From assembly GCA_004151065.3 (NCBI GenBank), contig NWUY0300007771.1, positions 18,791 to 43,029 of the forward strand: a stretch of 24,239 bases of DNA, in the 5' to 3' direction. This document shows, one piece after another, positions 1 to 11,300 of this stretch. The position numbers were made by a program, and so were the translations under genes. The notes under the pieces were generated by a model. That model made no database searches and was not told the DNA's origin. It saw only the letters and a program-made list of their open reading frames with translations. Positions within the stretch are counted from its first letter, which is position 1. Each line of letters opens with the position of its first letter. This DNA is from Larix sibirica. Its lineage: Eukaryota; Streptophyta; Pinopsida; Pinales; Pinaceae.

Positions 1-273
1 TGTAGAAGTTGTAACCCTATTCTTCTTACCTTATGTTATCCATAGAATGTAGTTTATTGCTGCATTATTTCTCTAGATTTGGTTAAATCCACATTAATTT
101 CATCCAGGGTTATGATAAGCTTCANGGTGCAGCTTGTGTACATTTCTTGTGTGAGTATCCCCCCCAATAATCTGCAAATTCTCTTCATTGAAGGATAGGA
201 ACATCCTTAGCAGGTAAGACTGGAATCTAAAACTTCTAATTTTGGGGAACTCCACTAGTTGAGAATGGATATT
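1..273. other. Unannotated flank with one ambiguous base
   Basis: No coding frame, RNA gene or repeat is recognised here. Position 125 is an N. It may be an ambiguous base or a contig join; unlike the N at 18001, the sequence on its two sides shows no duplication that would decide this. Confidence 0.5.
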
Positions 274-957
274 CTAAGCTAGGGCTTCATCAAACCTAAG
301 AAACGCATACTGGGTGGATTGATTGGGCTCCTTAGGCTCAAGAGGACATGTGCTCATGACAAAAGGCAGTCTTATCAAGGTCTCAGTGATATACATGTCA
401 TTATCTAATCCTAAGAACTGGGTTAACATGGTAATGACATATTTGGACTCTTCTGTGAACAGATTGACTTCATCAGGGAAAAGCTGGTTCTGCAAGGAGG
501 CATTTGGCTGCAGTCTACAATGGAAGAAACTTTGCTTAAGGTCGGCTGGCGCTTGTATTAAATGTTGGATTAGGGATTCTTCTCTGTATTCTTTGGCCTT
601 TTGATAGAACTCGTCCGGGATTGATAGGGATTTTATGACAATGAGGGGATTGATTTGGCCAAAGGTCTTAGAGTTGGCTGCTTCCATAATCACCCTCTCA
701 GAGGAGGAGTAATTGGTGGCGTACTAGTCGACAAACTCAGGGTAGTTTGGGGTTTGGTCCATTGCAAACAAATTGAAAAATGTTTGGTAAACCTTATGTA
801 CATCAACATTCCCCTCCCTAATTAGCTTCAACCTGTCCTCAAGTGTCTCAATGGAGATGTTTATCAGCACTATATTATAAATCTCAGCATCCTTATCCTC
901 AAACAAGTCATTTATCCTTTGGTGTTTGAAACCTGGGGGTTCTATTAGTTCAACCAT
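274..957 (-). pseudogene. Unrecognised protein-coding remnant with one internal stop
   Basis: Two open stretches (957-724 and 723-274) lie in the same minus-strand frame and are separated only by a single TAG near 724-726. Read through, they give about 226 residues, starting MVELIEPPGFKH and ending FLRFDEALA. The composition is protein-like: mixed, acidic and hydrophobic, with an amphipathic run around FYQKAKEYREESLIQHL. A TAA lies directly before the ATG at 957, so either this is the true start or the frame entered from an upstream exon. I do not recognise the family. It could be a retroelement-encoded protein or an exon of a dead gene. No neighbouring frame helps to place it. Confidence 0.4.
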
Positions 958-2039
958 TTAAATAGTTTAGGATGGAACATAAGGCTTACCTAGTTATCGA
1001 CAGTTGGGCTTAGAATCTGGATGTTTTGTCGGCTTCTGCACAATCGTCTATCATTTTCTGATGCACATGTAAAATGATACGTAGGTCCCCGTGCAGCTGT
1101 ATTTTATATTATTTCCTTTCCCTTATCATCCTTGCACTTATCGCAATGAAGAAGTTCTCTGAGCCCTCCATTTGCGTGATTGAACCCGAGCCGTAGATCT
1201 CCTTCACCCCTTTAGCTCCACAATCCTTCGTGGCTTTCGATCCTTCCTTATGCTACCTATATTTCACCTTAGATCCATGAAAACACTATCAACCATCGAT
1301 TTAGACTCCTCCCAGATCCTGACCTTCAAAAAGTGCAGTGCCTACCATGTTCACAGATTTGGACGACGCCGATGCTCCGTGCATGTTCAATCTACGAACA
1401 AATCCCCAACCGTATATCTAAACTCCGTCAGATCTACAATGTTGCATTACGCGGGGTCTGCCAAAAGTTCGCAAATCTGAAAATGTTGATTCCCCGCGCA
1501 CGTCAAATCACTGAATTAATTGTTGCCCGTAGATATTTGCTTCTGTCCGTCGATCAACTTTCCAATTTGCTCATGGGATAAAAACTCCCCCTCCGCTTTA
1601 AATCACACCCAACTTATTTCACGAAGTTGCTTCTCTGCCGTTGATCACTATCACCATAGATCTGTGCCCTTTATCGGTGCCACCATTTAATTGCGGGCGG
1701 ATTTTTGCCTTCACTCTCCTCTGCTAGGTTAAAACATAGGATTTCTTGATTATTTCACTTTGATTTTAGGAATAAACCCTTTAGAGGCCCGATTTGCACC
1801 CTTATGGGTCATATGGCTTTAAAACCGAGGTCTTGCTCGTTCTTTCATGGGTCTAACCTTCTCCATCCCTTCAAGAAAAAACTGGTGTCAACAAATGGCT
1901 CCAATTGGGTATGCTATCTTCCCCGTGAGGTAGCAAAGAACCCTGCAGACCCAGTGCTTGATCCATTGGGCTATCCTTCAAAACTTCAAAACATTGTTCC
2001 AGCTTTCTTCATGCAAAAATCAAAACAAAAGAAATGATT
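958..2039. other. Unrecognised intergenic or degenerate repeat sequence
   Basis: Positions 1140-1600 are richer in CpG than their neighbours (several CGCG and CCGNCG steps around 1360-1510) and carry short plus-strand frames at 1250-1480 and 1333-1581 that resemble no family I know. A 77-codon plus-strand frame at 1804-2037 ends right where recognisable LINE sequence begins (2040). It too is unrecognised and may be chance or part of another element. Confidence 0.35.
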
Positions 2040-2440
2040 AGATTTAATGATGAAGAGGACACTCTTAACTGGTCCAAAAATACTGGAACAAGTGAGTACA
2101 TTGTGAAGTTTGGCTATTTAACTACAATCAAAGAGGAAATGAATGGATATATGATTAGGTGTTGGAGGTTAGTATGGAAGCTTTATTGGGCCTAATAGAT
2201 ATATCCTTTGTAAATCAAGTGAATAATTAGTGAACCATTTTTTTATGATTTGTTCATTCTCTAAAGTTGTTTGGTTAGAGGTTACAATAACTTTGGGAGT
2301 TAAAGAGACATGGGACAAAGAGACACTAGTAGAAATCTTCATGGATTGGATAATTGACAAGTCGTAACTACACACAAGACTCTTCCCTACATGATTCCTT
2401 ATGGGATATGGATATCTAGGAATCAAATGGGTTTTCGATA
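2040..2440 (+). mobile_element. LINE fragment: linker and zf-RVT part of ORF2 (plus strand)
   Basis: Translation from 2040 gives an EEDTLNWSKNTGTSEYIVKFGY-like block, the usual segment before the zf-RVT domain of plant L1-type ORF2. After frame changes and stops it reads ILCKSSE..VNHFFMICSFSKVVWLEV and then a W.ID segment, which is the C-terminal half of zf-RVT (C...H-F..C pattern). It is about 400 bp, lacks RT and RNase H, and has in-frame TAG/TAA codons. It stops abruptly at about 2440, where an oppositely oriented LINE fragment starts. Confidence 0.65.
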
Positions 2441-2448
2441 TTTGAATT

Positions 2449-3460
2449 TTATCCCAACTTTATTGTGCATGCTCTCGTTCCCATATTTTTTGAACATTTG
2501 AATTGATCCTCCTCTTCAGTCAGTTTTATTTCATTATGTTTAAGTTGGTTGACATAAAGTCTCCATTCATACGCTATATCCCCTTGCGAAGTTGGACATT
2601 TTTTTGTCTCCAATCCTTGTACCCATGCATTTATGTTCTCTTGTGTGGTTGCATCTCTTAAGAGATAAATCCCCTTTCCACAAAGTGAATTTAACAAATC
2701 ATCTTACAATATAAATATACCACTGAACCTCAGCTAGGGATCCTCTCCAATCCTTACCTTAGAACCATTCCCAAATTGCTAGAATACACAATCACCAATT
2801 AAAGGGTATGTTGTTACTAGTGATTTCCATACTATTGAGGCTCTCTAAACTTGTTTTGTTCCATATAGAGCCCCTTTGAGTACTTTGATTTCATAACTCT
2901 TCCCATATGCCTTCTATATAGACCAATCTCCAAAAACCTTTGGCTGCTAGTGCTAGTCTTTAGTGAAGAATATTTTTAAACCCCCATGCTCGAGCTTCTT
3001 TTGGGGTTGCTAACGTTTTCCACTTCGGAAACAATATACTTTATTTAACTCTTTTTCCATTCCAAATAAAACTAAAACAATTCTTTATGATTTTATTTAA
3101 TATACCTTTGGGGATTTTAGCAATAGTCATCCAACACATTGGCATGCTTTCCAAAATAGCCTTTACTAGTACTAGCCTTCCTCCACATGACAACCATTTG
3201 TTACACCAAACTAAGATTATGGCTTCCACCTAATTATATAACCAGATCCAATCATCAAATAGATAATGATTTGGTTTTATATTGAAACCAAGAAATATAA
3301 TCCTTTCATATAACTCAGAAAAGATCATAGGAAACATAATTTAGGGATGCCTTGTTACACCATCAGTTAGTTCATTTACTAATATAGTAGACTTGTTCAT
3401 ATTAATCACCATACATGTTGCTTTGCAATAAATCTCCAGCAACTCCTTAATAATTACAAA
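2449..3460 (-). mobile_element. LINE fragment: RT C-terminal region to pre-zf-RVT linker (minus strand)
   Basis: Reading the minus strand from about 3460 downwards: ELLEIYCKATCMVINMNKST and ERIIFLGFNIKPNHYLFDDWIWLYN (RT palm/thumb border), then KWLSCGGRLVLVKAILES (3229-3041, closing with IPKGILNKIIKN and FSFIWNGK), then WKTLATPKEARAWGFKNIL, then an open stretch 2697-2449 ending TEEEDQFKCSKNMGT. This is the normal order of a plant L1-type ORF2 from the RT thumb to the linker before zf-RVT. Several stops and frame changes make it dead. No 5' half or poly(A) end is visible. The RT C-terminal block matches the element at 6047-12805 in kind (compare 10540-10965) but is clearly diverged. Confidence 0.75.
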
Positions 3461-4100
3461 AATAAAATGTGAGATAAGTTTGATTTGAGATCACTGAATG
3501 TGGGTGGGTAGGGAGACAGAGGTGAGGTGGAGGTAGATACGCATGGCAACTTATTGCCGACATGTGATTATTAGCCAAGCCTTATGAAGAAAGGTGGCGA
3601 CAACTCTCTTCCTCGAGGGAGCATAATGAGGAGAGTTGGTTATCGGGAAGGTAGTATGGGGCATAGGAAGGATTTAATGGAAAATATGGAGACTAGGACA
3701 ACTCAAATGTGGGAGTTCCAGAGAATGAAGTCTACTATCATGATCAATTGGGCTATGGGTACAGAGCAGAGTGTGGAAGTTTGGATCTTCATTAAGGGTT
3801 TATTAATCAATCTAAAGTCCGATGTCATCAACCCATCCCACTTATTTTTATCTCGTCGTCGGAGGCCTTTGCGGACTAAAGTGAAGGGAAAAATTCTCCT
3901 GCCAAAGTCTAAGACTCTGTTATTTGATTTTGTGGTCTACATGAGCACTGGAAGGATGGACAGGAGTGGGAAGGCGGGCCCAAAGAGAGCTAACAGGGAG
4001 TAGTTGCGTGCAGCTCAGGCGGCCTAGTTGTATAAGTGTTCGGGTACACAGGGTACTCCTAAAAGACCGAACNTCACCAAAATTAGGAAATATATGATTG
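3461..4100 (+). other. Unrecognised region with a basic 139-codon frame
   Basis: A plus-strand frame at 3584-4003 encodes 139 residues rich in Arg, Lys and Met, with a basic cluster SRRRRPLRTKVKGK near residues 90-103 and a basic C-terminus. I recognise no domain. The composition would fit a nucleic-acid-binding ORF1 remnant of a retroelement, but that is a guess. An ambiguous base (N) lies at 4073. Confidence 0.25.
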
Positions 4101-4221
4101 GTTTTAGTTAGATATCTAAAACCATTTATAATTTTTGTATTCTTTGAGAAAGCGTTATCATTATGTTGTTTTGGTTAGATATATAAAACCATTTTTAAAT
4201 TTTATATTCTTTAAGCAAACG
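4101..4221. repeat. Imperfect tandem duplication, 67-bp period
   Basis: The 54-bp segment at 4101-4154 (begins GTTTTAGTTAGATATCTAAAA) recurs at 4168-4221 (begins GTTTTGGTTAGATATATAAAA). Both continue through ACCATTT, an AT-rich run, TTCTTT and end in a GC.AACG or GAAAGCG-like motif. The period is 67 bp with 13 bp of spacer. No coding or element context is visible. Confidence 0.7.
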
Positions 4222-6035
4222 ACATGTTGGTGGGTTTTGATTGTTGCTTTGATGTGATGGGAGGCTCAGTGACTGTACTCTTAGTGTTCTAATATGTAGA
4301 TTGGCCCAACTCGGATTTAACATTCTGTTGTTACAATGCTTGCAGTCAGGTAAGTTATCGTTTAAAAAAATGATATTGAAGGTTTCTGAATTTCCCCAGC
4401 GTCCGGTGCCAACAGAAAACGAATTTACTGAAATAGAAAGATGAATATCAATTAAAATGCTTGCATTCATGATGATTATCATGTAAACTACATTCATCCC
4501 AATGCATGGATCTACAAATCAAAGAGATCATCATGATAAATTTACAGAATGTGTTCTCATGAACGTATACTAATTTAATGGAACTTAGTTAAATGTCAAA
4601 CAATATTACATTAACATTTTAAACGTGGTATAAGTCTAATGTTTTAATTACTCTGATACTATGCCCTGTGGAATTAGGTTTCAATGTGTTAAACAAAGAG
4701 AATTCATGGCTGCATTGGATCTTGTGTAAAGCAGAGAGAAATCATGGGCGTTGCATTGGGTGAAGAGTCCATCGATTCCTGTTTAAAACCAAGCTGTGAA
4801 TGCCGTGTAGACCAGACATTATTAAGCTCCTCCTTCCCCTCCACTGCAACCATATTTTCACCAACTCGGATGCTTACGCTTGATATCTGCATAAACAAAT
4901 ACCTGCATTATTCCAGGAAAACTTTCTAAACCATGAAAACTAAATCAATATAGAAGATCTAACATTCATCCATCAATTAGGGCGTGGATGGGTGATTCTA
5001 AGGAAAATAAAACTCATAGAATCTGTGGGCATGTCGAACAAGCTGATTTTCTTATGTTTATTATCAAGGTCAATTCTTTTTCTTCTTCTCAAAAATTACT
5101 TTTGAGCGTGGCTAGCCATTTGGGTTGCCATTCTCATTTTCACAATTGTTTTTGAAATTCCTCGCCAATATCCTCTACATAATCTCTACAGTCCCTCCAG
5201 AAACAATCTGTGCTCTTCGTCCGACCATGTCAATCCTACACGACCAAATCTAAACCAAATGAAGCCATGCAGTATTATTAACTACAAATTCGTCCATAGG
5301 ACTAAAGTAGTCTGTATAGATTTGAGGGGAGAAATGTATACCCTTTCTGATGACCATTAATCATGGTTGTATCAGCTCTATGAATTCTATTGAGGCCATC
5401 TTTTGAGCAGCTGGGTACTTCCTAAACGATCATTGTTCATGTTTTGCAGCGAAACCTAGATTCCAGGTGTAGTGTTTCATGCACCTAAATGTTTCCATAC
5501 TTGGAATCCCTTCTCTGCTAACCAGTTGGCAAGCCTCGACCGAATGAGACTGCCTCCTAGAGACCCTAGCACTACCTTGCAACTTGGGAAGAGAAACCAC
5601 CTGACCGGAGCAGGTGATGGAGACCCAGTGATGCCCCACGTGGGATGCATTCACCAGGTCCGTGGGTTGCAGACAGAGTGAGATAATATACAAATTGCAT
5701 CCAGTAGAGAAGACGAAATGCAATGCATCGATTGCAATGGAGGTGGAAGCGAGCATGTGCAGGTCCGTGAGCAGGTGCAGCGGGTGTCAGAGGTTTTTCA
5801 GGGTGTCAGAGCCAGGGAAAAATGAAAAGGAAATTTCTCAAGAAGATGGTGGAGTGCATTGAATTCCACCCATGTGAAAAATTTGGCCGACACAAAATCC
5901 AAGCCTGTGGGGAATGTTGATGTCATCCCGCAACCCCCTCCTGAGAAGGAAGAATCGAGGACGACGTCACTGTCTTCCAACCAATAGGATTTCGACAAAA
6001 TACTAATTTTAAAATTTTAATTTAATACAATATAT
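4222..6035. other. Unrecognised sequence with small coding-like frames
   Basis: No known gene or element is recognised. The minus strand carries modest frames at 4497-4195, 4898-4704, 5756-5430 and 5998-5798. The one at 4898-4704 follows a pyrimidine-rich TTTGTTTATGCAG acceptor-like site and could be a relic exon. Positions 5430-6000 are richer in GC and CpG than the surroundings and contain one CACGTG at 5637-5642. None of these frames shows a domain, and chance frames of this length are expected. Confidence 0.3.
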
Positions 6036-6046
6036 TTAAACTATAG
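6036..6046. repeat. Left target-site duplication of the LINE (candidate)
   Basis: TTAAACTATAG here is repeated exactly at 12806-12816, directly after the A-rich 3' tail of the LINE. Joining the two flanks restores continuous AT-rich sequence, as expected for a pre-insertion site. Confidence 0.6.
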
Positions 6047-6311
6047 TTTGTACATAGATTTAGGGAAAAAATTATAGGTTTTAGGGGTGCAATAGCCCAA
6101 AATAATAGGAGCTCCACGAAACATATATGATCCCCTTCGGGGACATAAAAAACCATACTTACTATCAAATATTTTTATTAAGTAGCTAGGGACTTTGAAA
6201 GAACACTTTTAATAACTTATAATTACACAAACCCATATAAAAGATGGTGCCGCATATATTATTTTATTAGTATTTTAAGGATTTAAAAGTGTTTGTCATT
6301 AATTTCAATGA

Positions 6312-6385
6312 CTTAACTTTTTTTTACTTTAAAATTGTGTTTTGTTGCACTTATTAAGTATTTAGAGAGAGTAAAAAAAGTTAAG
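6312..6385. repeat. Inverted repeat with 16-17 bp arms
   Basis: CTTAAC-T8-ACT at 6312-6328 is complementary to AGT-A7-GTTAAG at 6370-6385, with only a one-base difference in the homopolymer length and a ~41-base loop. It lies in the presumed LINE leader, just ahead of the ORF1-like part. The homopolymer core weakens the case for function. Confidence 0.6.
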
Positions 6386-6489
6386 CACTATGTGATTAGG
6401 GTTTTGTAGTGACTAGGGTTCTGCAGGTGTAGGGAGATGGTGTAGCTACAGATAACATTAGGACATTTGGAGCTTGTAGGCTTATAGAT

Positions 6490-8350
6490 GAAGTGGACTA
6501 TGATGATGTGGCCTTGTGGGTTGATGAAGATGCAGAGTGGGAAGCCACACGTGTCTTCAAATATGATGAGGAGTTCAAAAAGGACCTACAAAATGTCAGT
6601 ATTCTTTATGATGATGGTACTAGGAATGGGTCCCCTCAACAAATGAAAGTGACATGTAATGATTTGAAGGTGGTTTCCTCTAGGTCTTGAGGTGTGGATA
6701 ATGATATTGAGGGTATTAGGTTTTTTGTCTCTAGTGTTGAAGTTGGTTCGCGACCTTCGTCTATTGTTGGGGAAGGTGGTTCTAGGTCTCAGCCAACCCA
6801 AAATTCTAAATAGGGTCTGGGGTTGGTTTCTTTAGGTGGGGCGATGAAGTTGAAGAGGGCCTTGAAGACCCACAAAACTGGCGTTTCGAAGATTTATTTA
6901 ACCCTAGGTAAGGACACCAGTTTGGATAGAGTGGAGAATCTTTTTGCGAGAACTCTTGTGGGAAAAATGAGTTATTCTTCGATGTCAAGGGAAGTTATGA
7001 TGGGGTGGATGAAAACCCATTGGAAGCCCTTATTAGGTTACTGTTCGAAGTTGAACTTTGATGAATAACGTATTTCTTCCAATTCTTAGGAGACAACAAT
7101 TTCGAGAAAAATCTTCCACGTTTTTGGATTATTGGGTGAAGTTCGCTTATGCTCAAGAAATGGTGTCCAAGATTTAACCTATTCAAAGAAAATTTTCGGA
7201 AGCGCCACATCTAGATGATTCTACCAAAAGTTTCATTGGAGTTATGGTCAAAACAAGTGTTTGTTGATGTGGTTAACATGGTGGGGAGATTTATATATTT
7301 TGATGAAATATCGCTGGTAAAGGAAGACAAAAGACTTGCTTGGGTAATGGTTGAGGTCAATATAGACTTGGGGATCCTAGTATATATTGGTATACATTGG
7401 GGCAATTTTTCATTCTTGCAACGACTTGATTTCTGGAAAATTCCTTTCCATTGCCACATATGTAGACACACGAGGCACTTAAAGAAAAATTGCCTTGACT
7501 ACACGGGATCGAAGGTTGTCTTGGGTCTAGGTCTTCTAGCTAATCCAACTAATCCAAAAGTTTTGTATGGTGTTGTTTCCTCAGCTCCACATGATCTATT
7601 TGTCTCATCAGTTAAGGAATCTAATGCGCTCCTTCATTACAGTTGGTAGACTCCACTTTCCTTGGTAAGTTGAAATTTCTTTTCCCACATTTCTATAATT
7701 CCTTATCTTCAGAGGAGGTTGGTTTTTTAATGGGATATGAACATAAAATTTTAAAAGGTTCTGCAGGCTTGGGGGAGTTTCAAAATGTTTATTTTCCTTC
7801 ATCCCTTAAAGTTTGTGTTGGTATTGACATGGATAAGTCGACTCAGAGTATCATTGTGGTTTTAGAGGGGGTTTTGGCGGAGAAATTGGATTTGGGACCT
7901 CGGGTTTTTTCTCTGGTTGAGGGGAATATATTGCCATCGAATATTCCGTATATTTCGATAGTTCATGGTGAGCTTAGTAAGGATTTTTAGGTTTTCTCCA
8001 TTGCTCATCCATTTGTCGTGCCTCTTGGGGATTGTGTTCAAAATTTAGTTCAAGTGGTGTCCTCTTGGATTTTATCTTATAAGGATGTATTGCATAAAAC
8101 CCCCCTACGGTCCTATTTTGGTAATAAGTTAGTCTCTTAGAACAGGGAGAGTAATTCTCCTATTTTGTACCCTAGTGTAACAATGAAAAAGAAACTAAGA
8201 GGTAAAGGTGAAAAAGGAAAGGTTGGGGTTGTTTTGGGTGGTCTTGATAAATCTCTTGAGCCTCCTTCTAGACAACCATTTTTGTTGGATGTTCGTAATT
8301 CATAATTTTCAGTGATAGATTCTATGTCAAGTCATGGGCCCCTTAGAGAA
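6490..8350 (+). pseudogene. LINE ORF1-like remnant (DUF4283-like and CCHC zinc knuckle)
   Basis: An acidic N-terminal stretch (6493-6690) and a second frame (6823-7068) precede LKKWCPRFNLFKENF and, after a stop at about 7211, the frame at 7215-7649. That frame matches the usual DUF4283-to-knuckle segment: LPKVSLELWSKQVFVDVVNM, then GRFIYFDE, then a KRLAWVMVEVNI block. A CCHC knuckle of spacing CX2CX4HX4C is intact at residues 80-93 of the frame (about 7452-7493; C80, C83, H88, C93). In intact relatives this protein binds element RNA to form the RNP. Downstream (7643-8350) only low-complexity, frame-shifted sequence is left. Confidence 0.7.
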
Positions 8351-8399
8351 AATTTTCCCTTGTCTCAAGGTTCTAAATGAAGGTTTTGTCGTTTAAAAT

Positions 8400-11300
8400 T
8401 TGAAGATTTGGTGGTGCTCCAAAATTCTTATCCCTCGAGAGACCCTTTTATCAAACTTGTCCCGATGTCATTCTTTTTCAAGAAATGATGGTTCTCAGGA
8501 TTAAGGATAGGGAGGTATTCTTGATGATCCTTCCCGACTGGGAATGTTGTGCAGTGGATGGAATAGGTCTCTTGGGGGGGATGCTTTCAGCATGGAACCC
8601 TAAGAAGACTAATTTCATTCCCTTTTTGACATGTGCAAGGATTATGTTGGAGGGGAGGTTTTGAGAGATGAATTCTCAAATGAGAATATTGAATCATTAT
8701 GGGCCATATTCAAATAGATAAGTGTTTTAGGATGAGGTATTTGAAATTGGTATGTTGAATGATCCTAATATGATAGTGGGAGGAGATTTAAAACTTATTA
8801 TGTCAGCTTCTGAGGTGTGGGGTGATGCTTCCATAGTGGATCCCCTGGAATATTATTTCAAACACATTTTCAAGAGATGAAACTTATTGATATCCTTCAT
8901 GCCAAATTCGCTCCTACTTAGAGAAATGGTCGACTGGGTCAAGCAGGTGTGTCGAAAATATTGGACATGTTTCTAATTTTTGAGGTCTTAGCTGGTGGTT
9001 TGAAGAAATATAGATCTTGGTCCGGAAATGTTAACTTATCTGATCATGTTCTTATTATGCTACAATTCGAAGTGGAACCCTGTAGAGCCAAGTTTCCTTT
9101 CAAGTTCAATCATGGATAGTTGTTGGAGACAGGCTTCTCCACTTTAGTTAGGAGCAAATGGAAGTCTTTGTCTCTTGAGGTGGAGGGTTCAGCCATGGAG
9201 CAGTTGGTGTATAAGCTTAAGGTCTTGAAGACTAAGGTTATATCTTGGGAGAAGAAAAAGAAATTGGATATGAGGTATGAAATTCTTAATATTGAGGAGG
9301 AGATTCATGCCATATTTGTAAATAATTATATAGGTATTTTCTCAAAGTTGGATAAGGGGGTGATTAGTTCTATGGAGGCCAAAAAAGTTAAAATCTTAAA
9401 GCTTGATGAGGAAGCTTGGTGACTTAAAAGTCATGCAATATGGCTATCTCAGGGAGATAGTAATACTGCCTCCTTTCATAGGTTCACTGAACATAGAAGA
9501 ATCTTGAATTCAATATAGGAATTAAAAGGTCTTAATGGTGAATGGATTTCTTTTCAAAGAGACATAGAGAGGGATGTTGTAGGACATTTTGAGAATTTGT
9601 TTAAGGAGTATGACATAAATTGTTTAGGTTCTCAAATGAAAGTTCTTTAATATATCCCTCTTTCTTCTCTAATGAGGAATCCCTTTGTATCACCACCCCT
9701 GTGACTTTAAAGGAAATTGAAAATATCGTAAAGCTCTTTGCAAAATATAAAAGCCCTAGCTCAAATGGTTGGACCGTTGAGTTTTTTTGCAGTTCTTTGA
9801 TATTGTTGGAAATGAGTTATTGAATATGGTGGAAGAGTCAAGGATCAAGGGTTATGTCTTAGGTGCCCTAAATGCTACATTCATTCTACTCATTCCAAAA
9901 TATTCTAAGCTCGAGTCTTTTAGTGTTTTCGTCGTATATCCCTCTGTAATTTGGTTTATAAGATAATCACAAAAGTTATAGCAAACATAATTAAACCCTT
10001 TCTAGCCAGATCCATTTCAAAATAACAATTTGAATTTCTATTCAATAGACAAATCCTAGATGCAATGGGCATGGCTCAGGAGAGTCTTCATTCGATCAAA
10101 GTCAACACATTAAAGGCTTTGATTCTTAAAATGGATCTTGTCAAAGCTTATGATATGGTCAATTGGACCTTCTTGAAGCTAGTCCTCCATTAGATTGGTT
10201 TAAATTTGGATAGTATAAATTAGATTATGGGATGTGTGACTTCAACTAACTTTGCAGTGTTGATAAATGGAACTCCCTCAAGGTTTTTCAAAATCCACAT
10301 AGGGCGTAGATAGGGTTGTCCATTGTTTCCATTGCGTTTTTTTGCTTGTGAATGAAGGTTTAAGCAGACTGATAGAGAAAGCAAGGATTGAAGGCAGAGT
10401 AAAGGGTGTTAAAATTACTTATCAACATTATATCACTCATTTACTATTTTTTGATGATGTTATACTATTTGGAAGTGGTCCAGTTGAGGAATGGATAACC
10501 TTTCATAATATAACGAAGATTTTTTGAGAAGCTTTTGGAATGGAGATCAATCTACATAAGTCTAGCTTCCTTGTTCATGCCATTGATGATGAGGTTTTGG
10601 ATCATATTAAGTTGTTTCCCCCCTTTAAAATGGAGCCTTTAGACTTTAATTTTAAGTATCTAGGGTACTTTCTAAAACCAAACTGCTATTTGAAGAAGGA
10701 TTGGATTTGGCTTCTTAAAAAAGTTGAAAAGAAGACTGAAAATTGGGGTTTCAGGTGGCTATCTCTGGGTGGCAGGTTAATTCTTGTGAAATTAGTGCTT
10801 GAGAATATCCTTGTTTATTGGCTATCCTTAGCAAAAATCCCTAAGTACATCTTGAATAAGATAAGACAAAAAATGTTCAGTTTCTTATGGACCGGGAAAA
10901 AGAATAAGGAAGCTATACACCTTATGAAATGGGATAAGAGTACTTTATCAAAGAAACTAGGGGGCTAGGGAATAAAAAACATTTTCCTTTTTGGTAAGGC
11001 ATTGGCCATGAAAATTCTATGGAGGGATTTAATGGGGAAAGGGTTGTGGAGTGAGGTTATCAGAGAAAAATAATTAAAGAAAAAGTCAGTGGTGCAATGG
11101 TTTAGAGAGCCCTCAAAAAAGATAGCTAATGTCTCAAACAACTGGAAATGCTTAGTTGAAACTATGCCTTTTATGGATATATGGATGGTCTGGAATGTGG
11201 GTAATGGGTAGCAAATTAGATTGGGAAAACATCCAATCATTAGAGGTGAGGATTTCTATAAGCTTTCTCCCGATTTAGTTGATACTTTGTATTCCTTTGG

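Noticed and set aside
323-604. Plus-strand 93-codon frame
   Set aside because: It lies opposite the longer minus-strand frame at 274-957 and looks like its shadow.
2169-2426. Minus-strand 85-codon frame
   Set aside because: It is antisense to recognisable plus-strand LINE zf-RVT sequence.
2040-3460. Twin-primed (5'-inverted) LINE insertion
   Set aside because: Twin priming gives an inverted 5' part followed by the sense 3' part and poly(A). Here the order is the reverse, and the overlapping block differs strongly between the two pieces.
5637-5642. CACGTG as a G-box promoter element
   Set aside because: No gene start can be placed near it, and one hexamer is expected by chance in a window this long.
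6738-6755. Possible tRNA B-box (GGTTCGCGACC)
   Set aside because: It departs from the GGTTCGANNCC consensus, and no A-box or cloverleaf can be drawn around it. It lies in the LINE ORF1-like part.
10965-11240. Minus-strand 91-codon frame
   Set aside because: It is antisense to the ORF2 segment just after the RT domain of the LINE.
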